From Mesostigma viride (Eukaryota; Streptophyta; Mesostigmatophyceae; Mesostigmatales; Mesostigmataceae), in the NCBI GenBank assembly GCA_009746045.1, contig RPFO01001561.1:1-45291 (forward strand): DNA of 45,291 bases. Direction: 5' to 3'. Both the position numbers and the translations under genes were made by a program. Below, piece after piece: positions 31,958 through 41,197 of this stretch. Below the pieces are notes generated by a model. That model saw only the letters and a program-made list of their open reading frames with translations, did not search any database and was not told the origin of the DNA. How positions within the stretch are numbered: the stretch's first letter is position 1; every line of letters starts with the position of its first letter.

Positions 31958-32091
31958 ATACTGTGGGGAATAGACCTCTGTCAGCCCCTCTCTCCTATTT
32001 ATTAAACTCGTAATCCTATTTTTAATGCAAACTCGACTTGTGTCTCAAACATGCGTGCCCACAATGAGTCTTCTCTAATTCTGGCATAGGG
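31958..32091. other. 3' flank of the 31217 gene
   Basis: A stretch of 134 bases with an AT-rich segment (TATTTATTAAAC, about 31997-32008) likely to hold the 3' processing signal, then the edge of the large palindrome. No gene. Confidence 0.4.
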
Positions 32092-33372
32092 GGTGGAGAT
32101 GGAGATAGTGGAGATGCATCTCCATACCCCCCCTCCCTTCTCCCAAAACTTTTCTGGCAGGAAATACTCATGCAAATTCCAATATTGTCCCGTGGAATCC
32201 TAACTGTCCAATTATAAGTATTTTACGCGATGGTGACGCGTGACAGCATAAGAGGATGCGCGGGGCGGTGGAGATAGTGGAGATAGTGGAGATTCATCTC
32301 CATCCCCCCCCTCCTCTCGAAAAACTTTCCCGGGCGGTGACGGAGTGGAGATAGTGGAGATAGAGGTGGAGATAGGTACCTCCACGACTTTGACCTTTGT
32401 GTTTTGAAAAGGAGAAGGATTTTGGAGGAAACCGATAGCGGGATGCGATCAGGCGACTCTCTGGCTTTCCGTGCCCGCCCCTCTCTCGACCCAGTTCCCA
32501 CCGGGCGGGGAGAATTCTCGGCATTCGACAGAGTGGAGATAGTGGAGATAGTGGAGATTCATCTCCATACCCCCCCCTCCCTTGAAAAACTTTTTCCTGG
32601 ACCAGAGTCTCGCATCTGCCGCCAAGCCCTGTCTCTCTGCTGCCCATAAAATTTTGCATATTTACAACTATTTCTCTCTGCTGCCCATAAAATTTTGTAT
32701 ATATTCCACGGGAAGTATAAAAGTTTCCCTCTGCTGCCCATAAAATTTTGTATATATTCCACGGGAAGTATAAAAGTTTCCCTCTGCTGCCCATAAAATT
32801 TTGTATATATTCCACGGGAAGTATAAAAGTTTCTCTCTGCTGCCCATAAAATTTTGTATATTTACAACTATTTCTCTCTGCTGCCCATAAAATTTTATGT
32901 ATATTCATAGCATTTCCCGGCACCTGCCAGCGCAGAGACTGCATTCCGTTCCAGCCAAAAAAGTTTTTCGAAGGAGGGGGGGGTATGGAGATGCATCTCC
33001 ACTATCTCCACTATCTCCACTCCGTGGAACCCCGAGGACTGGCTCTCGAGCATCGAGAAACTTGTCATGAAACCCGGTTTATCAGAATCCTAGAGACTCC
33101 CCCGATCCGATCCCGCTGTCCCTTTCCTCCAAAATCCTTCTCCTTTTCGAAACACAAAGGTCAAAGTGGTGGAGGTACCTATCTCCACCTCCATCTCCAC
33201 TATCTCCACCCCGTGCTGGCTTCTGTCACCATCGCGTAAAATACTTGGAATTGGACAGTTAGGATTCCACGGGACAATATTGGAATTTGCGTGAGTATTT
33301 CCTGCCAGAAAAGTTTTAGGAGAAGGGAGGGGGGGTATGGAGATGAATCTCCACTATCTCCATCTCCACTCC
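32092..33372. repeat. 1.28-kb imperfect palindrome, candidate replication origin
   Basis: Outer arms 32092-32240 and 33225-33372 are near-perfect reverse complements. Inner arms 32345-32455 with 33095-33205, and 32531-32605 with 32955-33027, nest in the same order. Small GGAGAT..ATCTCC palindromes and GTGGAGATA repeats recur along both arms. The centre is an AT-rich tandem array. No gene fits: the frames found follow the repeats. Long palindromes around an AT-rich core are typical of viral replication origins. A foldback transposon or an old inverted duplication is the alternative. Confidence 0.8.
32634..32918. repeat. AT-rich tandem array in the palindrome centre
   Basis: Six copies of a core CTGCCCATAAAATTTTGTAT with small variation. 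Spacers come in two types, arranged A-B-B-B-A: the outer ones contain ACAACTATTTC and the inner ones CCACGGGAAGTATAAAAG. The inner unit is 53 bp. The array is itself symmetrical in order and holds repeated TATA-type words, a plausible unwinding element. Confidence 0.85.
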
Positions 33373-33402
33373 ACACTGCCGCGGGCCTCGTCGCGCTTCT
33401 CG

Positions 33403-33552
33403 CATCTGTCACTCCCGTGGACTATGCTTGCGTATGTCACTCCTGTGGACTATGCTTGCGTCTGTCACTCCCGTGGACTATGCTTGCGTCTGTCACTCCT
33501 GTGGACTATGCTTGCGTCTGTCACTCCCGTGGACTATGCTTGCGTCTGTCAC
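33403..33552. repeat. 28-bp tandem repeat, five copies
   Basis: The unit contains CTGTCACTC and CGTGGACTATGCTTGC. Copies 1, 3 and 5 read CTCCCGTGG while 2 and 4 read CTCCTGTGG, so the array alternates and probably grew by duplication of a two-unit block. The core again carries CCGTGGAC, the word common to right-arm control regions. Confidence 0.85.
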
Positions 33553-33712
33553 CTACCTAGGCTGTTTAGGACTTGTGTTTTTTCGCGAAAGTTTGGGTGA
33601 CTCATTGTTGAGATTGGGCTCATTGTTGGACTTGTGTTTTTTCATTAAAAAATAAAGGATAGATTACACCCCGTCACGGGGCTAGACTAAGTGTGTACGA
33701 GGACTTCTTAAT
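33553..33712. other. intergenic, 3' end of the 33713 gene
   Basis: The region has no gene. An AT-rich stretch (TTTTTTCATTAAAAAATAAAGG) near 33636-33657 probably holds 3' processing signals for the convergent transcripts. Confidence 0.35.
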
Positions 33713-35143
33713 TTACACAACCCTGGCCACCTTGGCGCGAGAACGGGTCACCATCTTCTCCATCTCCCCGCGCTTCCGCGAGGAGCTGCGCAGGATCATC
33801 TGTGTGATCTGCACGACCGGCGCCGCCTGCTCCACAGCCTGCACCACTGGCGCCTGCTCCTCCTGGCGCCACACGCAGAAGGCGGACGGAATGCCCTCTG
33901 CCTTCCTCCTCTCCTCCTGCAACATCTTCTCCTCGCGCTCCTTCTTCTCCTTCTGCCTCCTCTCCTCCTGCAGCTCCCTCTCCTCCTGCTCAAACAGCCT
34001 CGACAGCATCATGGTCTTGTGCATCAAGCGCTCGGCACGCATTTCTGCGACATCCTCCTTATCCATATATGTTTTCTTCTCGAAGTCCCCCAGCTCCTCC
34101 GAGAGTTCCTCCTGCAACCGCGCGTGGTAGACCGGAAACTCGTACATGACCCTCTGCTCCAAAGGGATCGCAGCGCGCTCCTTCTTGATATCCGCCAGCA
34201 CCGGGGTCAGGCACCAAGCGGGCAAGGCCCTGAACCCCTGGTGGACCCAATAGGGGACGTGCTCGGAGGCCTTCTCCATCCTCTCGGATTCCATCGGGTC
34301 CCGGGAGGGATTCCGCATGTGCACCTTGAACCGGATATCCCTCAGCCTGCGAACGACTTCCTCCATGTTCTTGATCGCCGGCTTGATGCTCTCGCTGGTG
34401 TCGAGCTGCTCCTCCGAAGGCGCGGACATGTTGAATTCCATCCTGGACTTGGTAAGCATCCAGATGGGGTTGGAGTGCATCCTCGGGTTGTGGTTCACGA
34501 AGAACTTCAAAGCGGAAGGCCTGCCCCCGTCGCAGTCGATGGAGTACCTCGACGGAGTGTTCTTGAACTCCTTTTTGGCGTCTTCCGCCTCCATCATCTC
34601 GAGCCAGATGCGCCTCTCGTCGAAAAAGTCCTTCCTGCGCACCAGCTCCTTGATGTCCAGCTTCTGGCCCAGCTTCTCGGCGTCTTTGGCGCTCCTTGCG
34701 TGCATAAAGCCGTTCCAACAGATCTCCTTGGTGGTGTCGCAGAGGAGCTCGATCGTCTTCTCCCTCTGCATGTGCGCCTTCTCCACCAGCTCGTCGTTGA
34801 GGCCGAGCTCGATCTTGTCGTTCCAGTTCTTGGCGTCGCATGACCACGTAATGAAGGTACCCCGCGGAGTCGGCGTGGTGCGGATTTTGGGCGGCTCGTT
34901 GTAGAGCTGCACGGACTTCTGGAAAACGCTGCGAGCCTTCTTCAAGCCGTGAAGGGAGGTGCGATGGCGCTTGAACTTGTCGGTGGAAGGCCTCCCGCTG
35001 TACTCGTAGAGGAGAAAAGGGATAGGCTTCTTGCACATGCCGAAATGGGCCTCGCCTCTGGCCAGAAAAACTTCGCGCTTGAGGAAGATATCCCGCTCGC
35101 ACAGGAGGATGGCGAGATCCGAGGGGCCTTGGTATTCCGCCAT
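33713..35143 (-). CDS. 476-residue coiled-coil protein, unknown family
   Basis: The start chosen is ATG 35143 (MAEYQGPSDL), because a TATA box lies 81 bases upstream. The frame itself remains open further up, through the promoter repeats. The first 330 residues look globular (FLLYEYSGRP, then ITWSCDAKNWNDKIELGL, then WLEMMEAEDAKKEF). Residues about 370-430 are a Glu/Arg/Lys-rich coiled coil, and the end is basic (SSSRKRG, TRSRAKVARVV) like a nuclear localisation signal. No family is recognised. It is divergent from the 35864 gene across a repeat-rich control region. Confidence 0.7.
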   Translation of the reverse strand: MAEYQGPSDLAILLCERDIFLKREVFLARGEAHFGMCKKPIPFLLYEYSGRPSTDKFKRHRTSLHGLKKARSVFQKSVQLYNEPPKIRTTPTPRGTFITWSCDAKNWNDKIELGLNDELVEKAHMQREKTIELLCDTTKEICWNGFMHARSAKDAEKLGQKLDIKELVRRKDFFDERRIWLEMMEAEDAKKEFKNTPSRYSIDCDGGRPSALKFFVNHNPRMHSNPIWMLTKSRMEFNMSAPSEEQLDTSESIKPAIKNMEEVVRRLRDIRFKVHMRNPSRDPMESERMEKASEHVPYWVHQGFRALPAWCLTPVLADIKKERAAIPLEQRVMYEFPVYHARLQEELSEELGDFEKKTYMDKEDVAEMRAERLMHKTMMLSRLFEQEERELQEERRQKEKKEREEKMLQEERRKAEGIPSAFCVWRQEEQAPVVQAVEQAAPVVQITQMILRSSSRKRGEMEKMVTRSRAKVARVV

Positions 35144-35223
35144 AGCTGCGAAAGTGTGAGAGGAGAGTGTTGGGTGCGTTGAGCGAGTGGGATGCGAGTG
35201 GCGAGACGAGGTGGGGAGGCGCC

Positions 35224-35230
35224 TTTTATA
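35224..35230 (-). promoter_or_regulatory. TATA box of the 33713-35143 gene
   Basis: TATAAAA on the minus strand, 81 bases before the ATG, after GGT. It fixes the start codon of the gene. Confidence 0.8.
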
Positions 35231-35319
35231 CCTTGCTGCCACTCCTTGACGAGATCTCCCGTGGTCGAGTGCTGAAGTCCGCATATCGCTTCGTGGCGAG
35301 CCACGAGCCGCTAGATAGG

Positions 35320-35740
35320 CGCGTGCAACCGTAACCGTCGTCGTAACCGCGCAAAAGTGTCCCCGTGGACACTGGCGACCACGGGAATTTTTTCTTCTAG
35401 AAGCGTAACCGTAAATATCTTGTCCCCGTGGACCGTGGAAGGCCACGGGATTTTTTCCGCGGCGGCGTAACCGTAACTATCCGATTCCGTAACCGCGCAA
35501 AAGCTTCCCCGTGGACAAAGTAACCGCCGGATATTTTTCCCCGTGGCTGCGTGGCCGCGAAAACCCTGTCCCCGTGGACAACGTAACTGCCAGATATTTT
35601 CCCCGTGGTTCCGTAACCGCAAAAACCCTGTCCCCGTGGACAAAGTAACCGCCGGAAAGTTCTCCCGTGGCAGCGTGGCCGCGAAAATAAATATCCCCGT
35701 GGTGGACCGCGGCCCGGTAACGGCCGAAAAGTGGCTACGT
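35320..35740. promoter_or_regulatory. repeat-rich divergent control region
   Basis: CCCCGTGGAC or close forms occur about every 30-50 bases, alternating with GTAACCG/GTAACTG words on the same strand and with the reverse forms nearer the left gene. This is the same vocabulary as 36895-37030, 42886-43320 and the terminal hairpin. A multi-site binding array for a viral or host factor is the likely reading. Confidence 0.65.
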
Positions 35741-35782
35741 GGCTAATTCAGCACCTTGTAACCGCCGCGGCGGCCTGGAAGG

Positions 35783-35789
35783 TATAAAA
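35783..35789 (+). promoter_or_regulatory. TATA box of the 35864 gene
   Basis: TATAAAA after GGAAGG, 75 bases before the ATG, followed by a CT-rich leader. Confidence 0.85.
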
Positions 35790-35863
35790 CCCGGTGCACG
35801 ACCACGGGGCTCTCACCTCGCTCTCACTAGCACCTGATATCTAACTCTCTCTCTCTCTCAGCT

Positions 35864-36745
35864 ATGGCCGACCAGATCGTTTCTCAAGTGTACCAAGTCC
35901 CAGAGCTTTACGAACTCCGTGAGAAAACGGATCCATTTGGTGACTTCTCCGAGTTCAGGGTCTTGTGCGTGGGGGAGTTCGCTGAGGTGGGTCAACTGGT
36001 GGCTCAAACCAAGCTAACGGGGATGAGGGCCATGACCAAGGTGACAGCTCGCGTTATGGATCAATTTGCAGTAATGGGGGGCTTTCCAAACTCTTTGGAA
36101 ATGCTTTTTGCCCACTGCGCGCTCGTTTCCCCGACTCAGCTCAAGAACGGCCGTTCTGTGCCCTCTCATGAGTGGACCATGCTGCCCAGGAAAAAAAATG
36201 AAGAGCCCGTTCTTCAGAAGATAAGGCCTTTCGCCTCTGAAGCGTTTTGGCATCATGCATTGGATCCGATTGGCAACCCGATTCCGCTCCAAGTCAACTT
36301 CCCCGTATCCGCCCAGCAGCCTGATCCGATTCTCAAGGTGGGCATCATCTGGGCTCCGGCCTACTCCGTGAAGGATTGGTCTGTGATGTTCAACGTTGCC
36401 CAGGCGGATATGGTTCCCTCCGCCCCCGGCGCGCCGAAGACGCGCTTGGAGAAAGTTCATGCCAAGTTTCACCTCCCCATGCCCGGTTCATGGACGCCTA
36501 TCACCACGTACCTGACTTCCGCTAGCCAGCTCGAGGAAACCCCTGCAAAAATCAAGGAAATTCAACTCAAGACTCAGGCGGCTTGGGGGGAGATTCAGGA
36601 TGCTGAGAAACGTGCCTGGCAGGAGCAGTGCCAGAGGATCCGCGAAGACCACATTGCTAGGATGCAGGCCGAGATTGCCAAGGCCAATCCTTCCACTGAA
36701 ATTGTCGTTGCTGGAAAGCAAGTGGATGTATCTCTGGTTCAGTAA
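35864..36745 (+). CDS. 293-residue protein, unknown family
   Basis: Intact from ATG 35864. The product is globular for about 230 residues (FRVLCVGEFAEVGQLV, then EMLFAHCALVSP, then VGIIWAPAYSVKDWSV), then has a helical charged end (EIQDAEKRAWQEQCQRI). No motifs or membrane spans are seen. The following sequence (TTATTTTTATTAATGAAAAA, 36759-36778) probably ends the transcript; closely similar words follow other right-arm genes. I do not recognise it. Confidence 0.75.
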   Translation: MADQIVSQVYQVPELYELREKTDPFGDFSEFRVLCVGEFAEVGQLVAQTKLTGMRAMTKVTARVMDQFAVMGGFPNSLEMLFAHCALVSPTQLKNGRSVPSHEWTMLPRKKNEEPVLQKIRPFASEAFWHHALDPIGNPIPLQVNFPVSAQQPDPILKVGIIWAPAYSVKDWSVMFNVAQADMVPSAPGAPKTRLEKVHAKFHLPMPGSWTPITTYLTSASQLEETPAKIKEIQLKTQAAWGEIQDAEKRAWQEQCQRIREDHIARMQAEIAKANPSTEIVVAGKQVDVSLVQ

Positions 36746-37047
36746 ATGATCCTTGTGTATTATTTTTATTAATGAAAAACCATTTTCACACAAACTTGAA
36801 TACCAACAATGAGTCAAACACAATTGCATGCCAAGTGGCAAATTACTTCAATTAGTATTCCGGGACGGGGTCCGTACACTAGCCGTAATCTGTAACTGAA
36901 ACCCTGTGGATAAGCCCGTACGGCGTCGCGTCGTTTGTAACCGAATTCCCGTGGATAAGGCCGTATAGCGCCGCGCCGCTCGTAACCGAAATCCAGTGGA
37001 TAAGTAACCGAAACTCTGTGTCCCCGTGGACAGCCGCTCCCGAGAGG
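36746..37047. promoter_or_regulatory. intergenic control region before the 37131 gene
   Basis: No gene. Repeats of GTAACCGAA and of CCGTGGATAAG or CTGTGGATAAG lie between about 36895 and 37030, ending in CCCCGTGGAC just before the TATA-like box. Confidence 0.6.
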
Positions 37048-37054
37048 TACAAAG
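37048..37054 (+). promoter_or_regulatory. TATA-like box of the 37131 gene
   Basis: TACAAAG after GAGG, 77 bases before the ATG, at the same place and in the same flanks as the TATAAAG box at 43431. It is a one-base variant. Confidence 0.6.
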
Positions 37055-37130
37055 ACTCCAAGTTTGCGACTTGTTTCCCATCTCGCTCTCGTTTTCTCTC
37101 GCGCAATCCCTCTCGCACTCTCATCCATCC

Positions 37131-38108
37131 ATGGCTCCCGCTACCAGGTCCTCTGTTCGCCTCAACAACACCCCGCTGTTCCCTCTCTCCTTGGCAGCCA
37201 TATCCAAGCGAAAGAAGCACGCCTGCAAGAAGCCTGTCCTCGTGGAGCACAGCGACGAGTCGAACCCCGTCAAGGACTCCGCTTTCGACTTGGTGAGGCC
37301 GCGTATCTGCGACACCTGTTTCCACACGCCGACGGACTTTTTCTACCTCTTCAAAAACGACCAAGGCTCCGTCGAGTGCAAGTGCGATGGCTGCGTCAAG
37401 GCCATCCCTCAAATCGCCGACTTCGTGCACAAGTATTCGGATTCGCTCATGCGCTACCGAGTCCCTGAGCAAGATACGCCACCTCGCCGCTCCTATTCGT
37501 GCGTGGAGTGCATGTCGTACGTCACTGGAGCTGCCTTCGTCCACGATACGCCTGCAACGCAGCACATGCGCAACAAGACCACTCTGTGCGAGCCCTGCTA
37601 CCAAAAGAAGGTCGTGATCGCAATTCGCAAGTTGAAGGTGGCCGACAACGAAGTCAGAACAGAAAAGGAGAACGAGCTCGTGCAGAGTTTCGTGAGGGAC
37701 TGGAAGATGGACACGCAGGCCGGGGAGCAAGGGACTTCTCTCTACCTGCAGAACTCGAACGTTGCGAGCTGTTGGCCCCCGAAGGAGTGCTCCACCTGCA
37801 CGGTGAGGTTCTTGCACGACGTCATGTCTGCCTATATTGTCCCGGACCAGTTCTCGGACCAGATCCGCGTCCGCTGCCACAATTGCGCAAGGAACGCGCC
37901 CTTCAAGGCGAAGATCCTCTTGGAGGGGTACAGCCAAGACAACGGCTTGAAGAAGCTCCTGGAAAAACCCAAAGACCAGAGGGACGAGTTTGTCCCCTTC
38001 GGAGTCAACTTGCAGCCCATGAACAGAGCCGAGGAGAAGCAGTTCCTCCGCGGCGTGCTTGACCTTCTCGTGACTGAGGGAATTCCTACGCTCTTCGGGC
38101 GCAAGTGA
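37131..38108 (+). CDS. 325-residue protein with several zinc clusters
   Basis: The start at ATG 37131 (MAPATRSSVRL) is set by the box 77 bases upstream. The N-terminus is basic (SKRKKHACKK). Three Cys groups follow: CDTC...CKCDGC at about residues 60-85, CVECMS...CEPCYQKK at about 120-160, and CSTC...CHNCARN at about 215-250. Pairs of CxxC at these distances suggest zinc-ribbon or treble-clef folds. No standard RING spacing is clear. It shares its general Cys-rich style with the 41416-42681 protein. A nuclear regulatory role is an inference. Confidence 0.7.
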   Translation: MAPATRSSVRLNNTPLFPLSLAAISKRKKHACKKPVLVEHSDESNPVKDSAFDLVRPRICDTCFHTPTDFFYLFKNDQGSVECKCDGCVKAIPQIADFVHKYSDSLMRYRVPEQDTPPRRSYSCVECMSYVTGAAFVHDTPATQHMRNKTTLCEPCYQKKVVIAIRKLKVADNEVRTEKENELVQSFVRDWKMDTQAGEQGTSLYLQNSNVASCWPPKECSTCTVRFLHDVMSAYIVPDQFSDQIRVRCHNCARNAPFKAKILLEGYSQDNGLKKLLEKPKDQRDEFVPFGVNLQPMNRAEEKQFLRGVLDLLVTEGIPTLFGRK

Positions 38109-38163
38109 TGCAGTATAGGAAACACGATTGAGTGATATTATTTATTTTTATAATGAAAAGACC

Positions 38164-38568
38164 ATGATCATTGTGTCCATCATCAAAGCATTATTGCTGT
38201 ACTATCTCATATGCGTGAACATCGCCTTAGCACACGACCACTTGTACGCGGAACACACGCGCAAATCGTTTGAATTCGCCACCTTATCACTGCGTCTTAA
38301 ACTAATGCTATTAATCCCCATCCTAATTCCGGGCATGGTCCTATTCGGGGGCCTTGGAGGCGCTAACCCCCCACCCGCTGGGAGACCACGGGACTTAGCC
38401 GATTTTCACAAGTCGCGCAACCCGGGAAAACGGGTCACTTTCGCGGAGCGTAGTAAGGGCCCGAAGATGTTTTGCCACGGGAATCCCGCGGTAGGTGCCT
38501 TACTACAAAAACCTAAAGTGACCCCCTTTTGGAGGGCTGACAGACATGCACAGGACTTGGACAAATGA
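38164..38568 (+). CDS. 134-residue putative membrane protein
   Basis: From ATG 38164 the product has a first hydrophobic helix (IIVSIIKALLLYYLICVNIAL), a second (LMLLIPILIPGMVLFGG) and a basic soluble tail with KRVTFAE, which resembles a protein-phosphatase-1 docking RVxF motif. No clear TATA box precedes it, but an AATAAA follows the stop (about 38597). It could be the 3' flank of the preceding gene, so the call is tentative. Confidence 0.4.
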   Translation: MIIVSIIKALLLYYLICVNIALAHDHLYAEHTRKSFEFATLSLRLKLMLLIPILIPGMVLFGGLGGANPPPAGRPRDLADFHKSRNPGKRVTFAERSKGPKMFCHGNPAVGALLQKPKVTPFWRADRHAQDLDK

Positions 38569-38745
38569 CATGGCATTCCTCGTGGTAAAGCATGGAAATA
38601 AACACATGTAATGATATTTATTAATGAAACAATTCTTTATTCCAGATTATATTGCATGAATGGACTCTGTCACGTGTATTGGTGCTGCCACCACCAAGAA
38701 AAAGCCAGCATGGCTGTGCTGGTGCTGCCACACTACCATAGCTGT

Positions 38746-39669
38746 CTAGTGTGCATCTCCCTCGTCATTATCCTCCTGCTCCTCCTCCTCCTCATCATCA
38801 CCATCATTGTGCCCATCCTTGGCATCCACGTCCTTAGGATCATCGTCCTTGGGATCATCGTCCAACGGGATTGCATCGTCGTCGTCGACAACCTCGATGG
38901 CTCGCTTCACAGAGGCCTGCCACGCCTCCTTCTCGGCACGGAGTGCTTCCAGCTCGGCCATGATCTCTTGCTGCTTCCTCTCGCTAGCCTTGAGCTTCAT
39001 GCCGATGGCCATCGCAGCCCGCTGGGGATCCTCAAACATCTGGCCGTGGCCTGCGCTCTTGGGGTTCTCCCCGCCGAGCTTGCTTGGAATGGTTGTAGGG
39101 GTGCGCTCGCGCGAAACCTGCTCGGTCTTCGTGCGCTTGTAGGCAGGCTCGCTCCCCCCCTCCGCCTGCCCCGCCTTCTCCTGCATGACAGCCATCCATG
39201 CCGTTCTGATAGCAACGTGGTTCGTGCCAAACTTCTTAGCAAACTGGGCGGACTGCGTTCCAGTGAAGGTGTTGCAGAAATTGATGATCATCTCGTTGCA
39301 TCCAGGCTCAAAATTTGAGATTGGCAGCCAGTCAAAACGCTGGAGCGATTTGCCCTGGCGGTTGGCCTTCTGCCTCTCCTCGTCTGTGTAAAACCACTCC
39401 ACAAGGAGCTCAACAACATTGTCGACCATCTTTGCGTCTATTATTTTGGACACATCAAAGTGGTCGTACGAGTCATTCTTCGCATCTTCAGCAGGCGCCT
39501 TGCTGCCTGAAGCACGTTTCTTGTCACGATTGTCCGCCCTCACACCCCTCTCTGCAACGTTCACCTCTCTCTCTTTCGACTTAATATCATCGTCGAGACG
39601 CTTCCCTAATATCGTGAGAATCGTCTCGTAACTGGCACGATTCATGAGAATTGCAAGGTTGTCTTTCAT
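38746..39669 (-). CDS. 307-residue protein with long acidic tail
   Basis: From ATG 39669. Residues 1-60 are helical and charged, residues 75-165 look globular (VVELLVEWFY, FNTFTG-like CNTFTGTQSAQFAKKFG, AIRTAWMAVM), a coiled coil follows at about residues 225-260, and the last 45 residues are nearly all Asp and Glu with lysine spacers (DEEEEEEQEDNDEGD). Acidic tails of this type occur in histone-binding and nucleic-acid-mimicking proteins; the function is unknown. An AT-rich stretch with a weak TATA-like word (39724-39736) lies about 57 bases before the start. Confidence 0.65.
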   Translation of the reverse strand: MKDNLAILMNRASYETILTILGKRLDDDIKSKEREVNVAERGVRADNRDKKRASGSKAPAEDAKNDSYDHFDVSKIIDAKMVDNVVELLVEWFYTDEERQKANRQGKSLQRFDWLPISNFEPGCNEMIINFCNTFTGTQSAQFAKKFGTNHVAIRTAWMAVMQEKAGQAEGGSEPAYKRTKTEQVSRERTPTTIPSKLGGENPKSAGHGQMFEDPQRAAMAIGMKLKASERKQQEIMAELEALRAEKEAWQASVKRAIEVVDDDDAIPLDDDPKDDDPKDVDAKDGHNDGDDEEEEEQEDNDEGDAH

Positions 39670-40318
39670 TCTTGATCGTTACAAGTTGCTGTCGACGGCT
39701 ATGGAGTTTAATTCATCCCACCCATTTTATTAAATTCCTTTGCATTGCGGCTAGGGGCCGAGCATGCATTGTGCAAGGGCCAATTGGCCAGTGCCTAGTC
39801 CGTGGCTTGCAGTAAACAATTATGAATTGTGCGCCACTCCGTTGGTACTTTGTCAGTAATTAAATTTGCACAAGTCCCGAGCACCGTGTCATACGCCCTT
39901 ACTTCTGTCGTACGCAGTACCGGCGCGGCGTTAGGCGTGTTTCTGTGCAAAGTCCCGAATTTTCACCAAGTCCTGGGCACTAAGGGGGCCGTGCTAGTAA
40001 GTGTAGCTCCTAAACGGCTAAGTCTTTTTGAATTCTGTCACTTGCACCCTGTTTTGTATGCTTAGTATATGCTACGTACCTATTGCATTTGTTAATTGGC
40101 CTATTTATAATGCATGAGATGTGAGGACTCTTTGTTTACGTAAACGCTTTTATTAGAAAATAAAATACAGTAATCATTTCAACACTCCTTTTCTCAATGT
40201 AGGAGTGGAAGTACTTATTTGTACATCGCATGCGCCTTCCTCCGTTCATGGCTTGGCTTCAAAAGGCTGCACTCCCTGCAGCTGACATAGCCATTGGCCA
40301 GTTGGTTCTTCCACACGT
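39670..40318. other. gene-free stretch
   Basis: About 650 bases with no convincing frame. It contains a TATTTATAATG word (40102-40112), the palindrome TTTACGTAAA (40135-40144) and AATAAA signals near 40159. It may hold 3' ends of the flanking transcripts or a short untranslated RNA. Confidence 0.4.
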
Positions 40319-40933
40319 CTAACTCCCAATTGCACAGTTCCTCCATCTTCTGCATCCGGGGGGGCGGTGGTGAGGAGCCACGCTTGTCTCGAGGGCCTTG
40401 CGCACCGCCTCCTTCATGCGATTGATGAGCTCGAGCCCGTGCTCTTCTGCCGTGCGTTCCTTCTCGAGATCCGGCACGGACTTGATGTACTCGTGAGCGA
40501 CAAGGTCAGCGTCGTGTCCGAAGACGATGACAGCCCAGAACATCTTGTCAAACACATTCTGGGCAAGGCACGCCAGATGCTTCCTGTAGCAGTGAGCCTC
40601 GGCGACCCACCTCTTCGCTTGACGGAGAAAGATATAGGGCTTCTTGCCAATCAGCAACCGCTTGCACATCTTGAGATCGCATGAAGTCATGTGGCGCAGC
40701 TCGCCAGGGTTCCTTCGGCGTCTGCGGGAGCGCATCTGAATCTCCTTCTCAATGGCATTCAGCAGCTCAGTGGCTTCGATCGTCTTTTCCTCTTTCACCT
40801 TCTCAAACTGGACCTGCGTGGCCTTGTTGATTCCACACAGTTTGGGCCACGAGAGCTCCACGAGGCGGTGCACGATTTCTGCAGGCAGGCTGTCGAAGGT
40901 GGCAGCCATAGCTGGTTTTGCGGAGTCAGCCAT
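40319..40933 (-). CDS. F-box-like protein
   Basis: 204 residues from ATG 40933, chosen because upstream codons run through the promoter. The N-terminus has FDSLPAEIVHRLVELSW, a good F-box core (LP.EIV..L). The middle is basic (MRSRRRRRNPG) and followed by a helical Cys-containing region; the end is short and Pro/Arg/Trp-rich. F-box proteins recruit targets to SCF ubiquitin ligases through Skp1. Viral F-box proteins are known in several large DNA viruses, usually with ankyrin repeats, which are absent here. The match is only the short motif. Confidence 0.55.
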   Translation of the reverse strand: MADSAKPAMAATFDSLPAEIVHRLVELSWPKLCGINKATQVQFEKVKEEKTIEATELLNAIEKEIQMRSRRRRRNPGELRHMTSCDLKMCKRLLIGKKPYIFLRQAKRWVAEAHCYRKHLACLAQNVFDKMFWAVIVFGHDADLVAHEYIKSVPDLEKERTAEEHGLELINRMKEAVRKALETSVAPHHRPPGCRRWRNCAIGS

Positions 40934-40997
40934 AGCTGTTTTCGTGGTAGTGGTGGATGGAGAGGAGGATAGCTGCGAGAGTTGTTGCGTCTCGCGA

Positions 40998-41004
40998 CTT
41001 AATA
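40998..41004 (-). promoter_or_regulatory. TATA-like box of the F-box-like gene
   Basis: TATTAAG on the minus strand, about 65 bases before the ATG. It is weaker than the other right-arm boxes but at a similar distance. Confidence 0.45.
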
Positions 41005-41029
41005 GACGAAGGGATATCCACAGCTGCCA

Positions 41030-41180
41030 CGGGATTGGTCCGCGTCCTGTGGATAAGCGCGGCGCGAGCGCGACGCGCGCGTCCTGTGGATAAGCGCGGC
41101 GCAAATACGGAACGGCGCGCGCGAGTACGGACCGGTGCACGTCCACGGGATTCTGCCACGTGGCACGTGCCATTTCCCGT
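41030..41180. promoter_or_regulatory. control region with CTGTGGATAAGCGCGGCGC repeats
   Basis: Two copies of a GC-rich unit containing GTCCTGTGGATAAGCGCGG (about 41046-41100), then CACGTGGCACGTG and CCCGTGG words before the TATA box at 41198. The arrangement is that of a divergent promoter. Confidence 0.55.
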
Positions 41181-41197
41181 GGTGACGGCGCCAGAAG

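Noticed and set aside
32294-32944. 216-codon minus frame through the palindrome centre
   Set aside because: It follows the tandem repeat units, giving repeated NFMGSRGK-type peptides. This is what a repeat divisible into open frames gives, not a gene.
33403-33552. CRISPR-like array
   Set aside because: The 28-bp units follow each other directly with no spacers, and no cas genes are nearby.
35836-35863. Possible 3' splice site (CTAAC, pyrimidine run, CAG) just before the ATG at 35864
   Set aside because: No GT donor lies between the TATA box and this site. CT-rich leaders are general for right-arm genes.
36900-41100. Words matching the bacterial DnaA box (TTATCCACA/G) in control regions, for example near 36903, 41052 and 41087
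   Set aside because: They are part of longer CCCGTGGATAAG and CTGTGGATAAGCG repeats before genes with TATA boxes. The setting is eukaryotic, and no bacterial replication gene is present.
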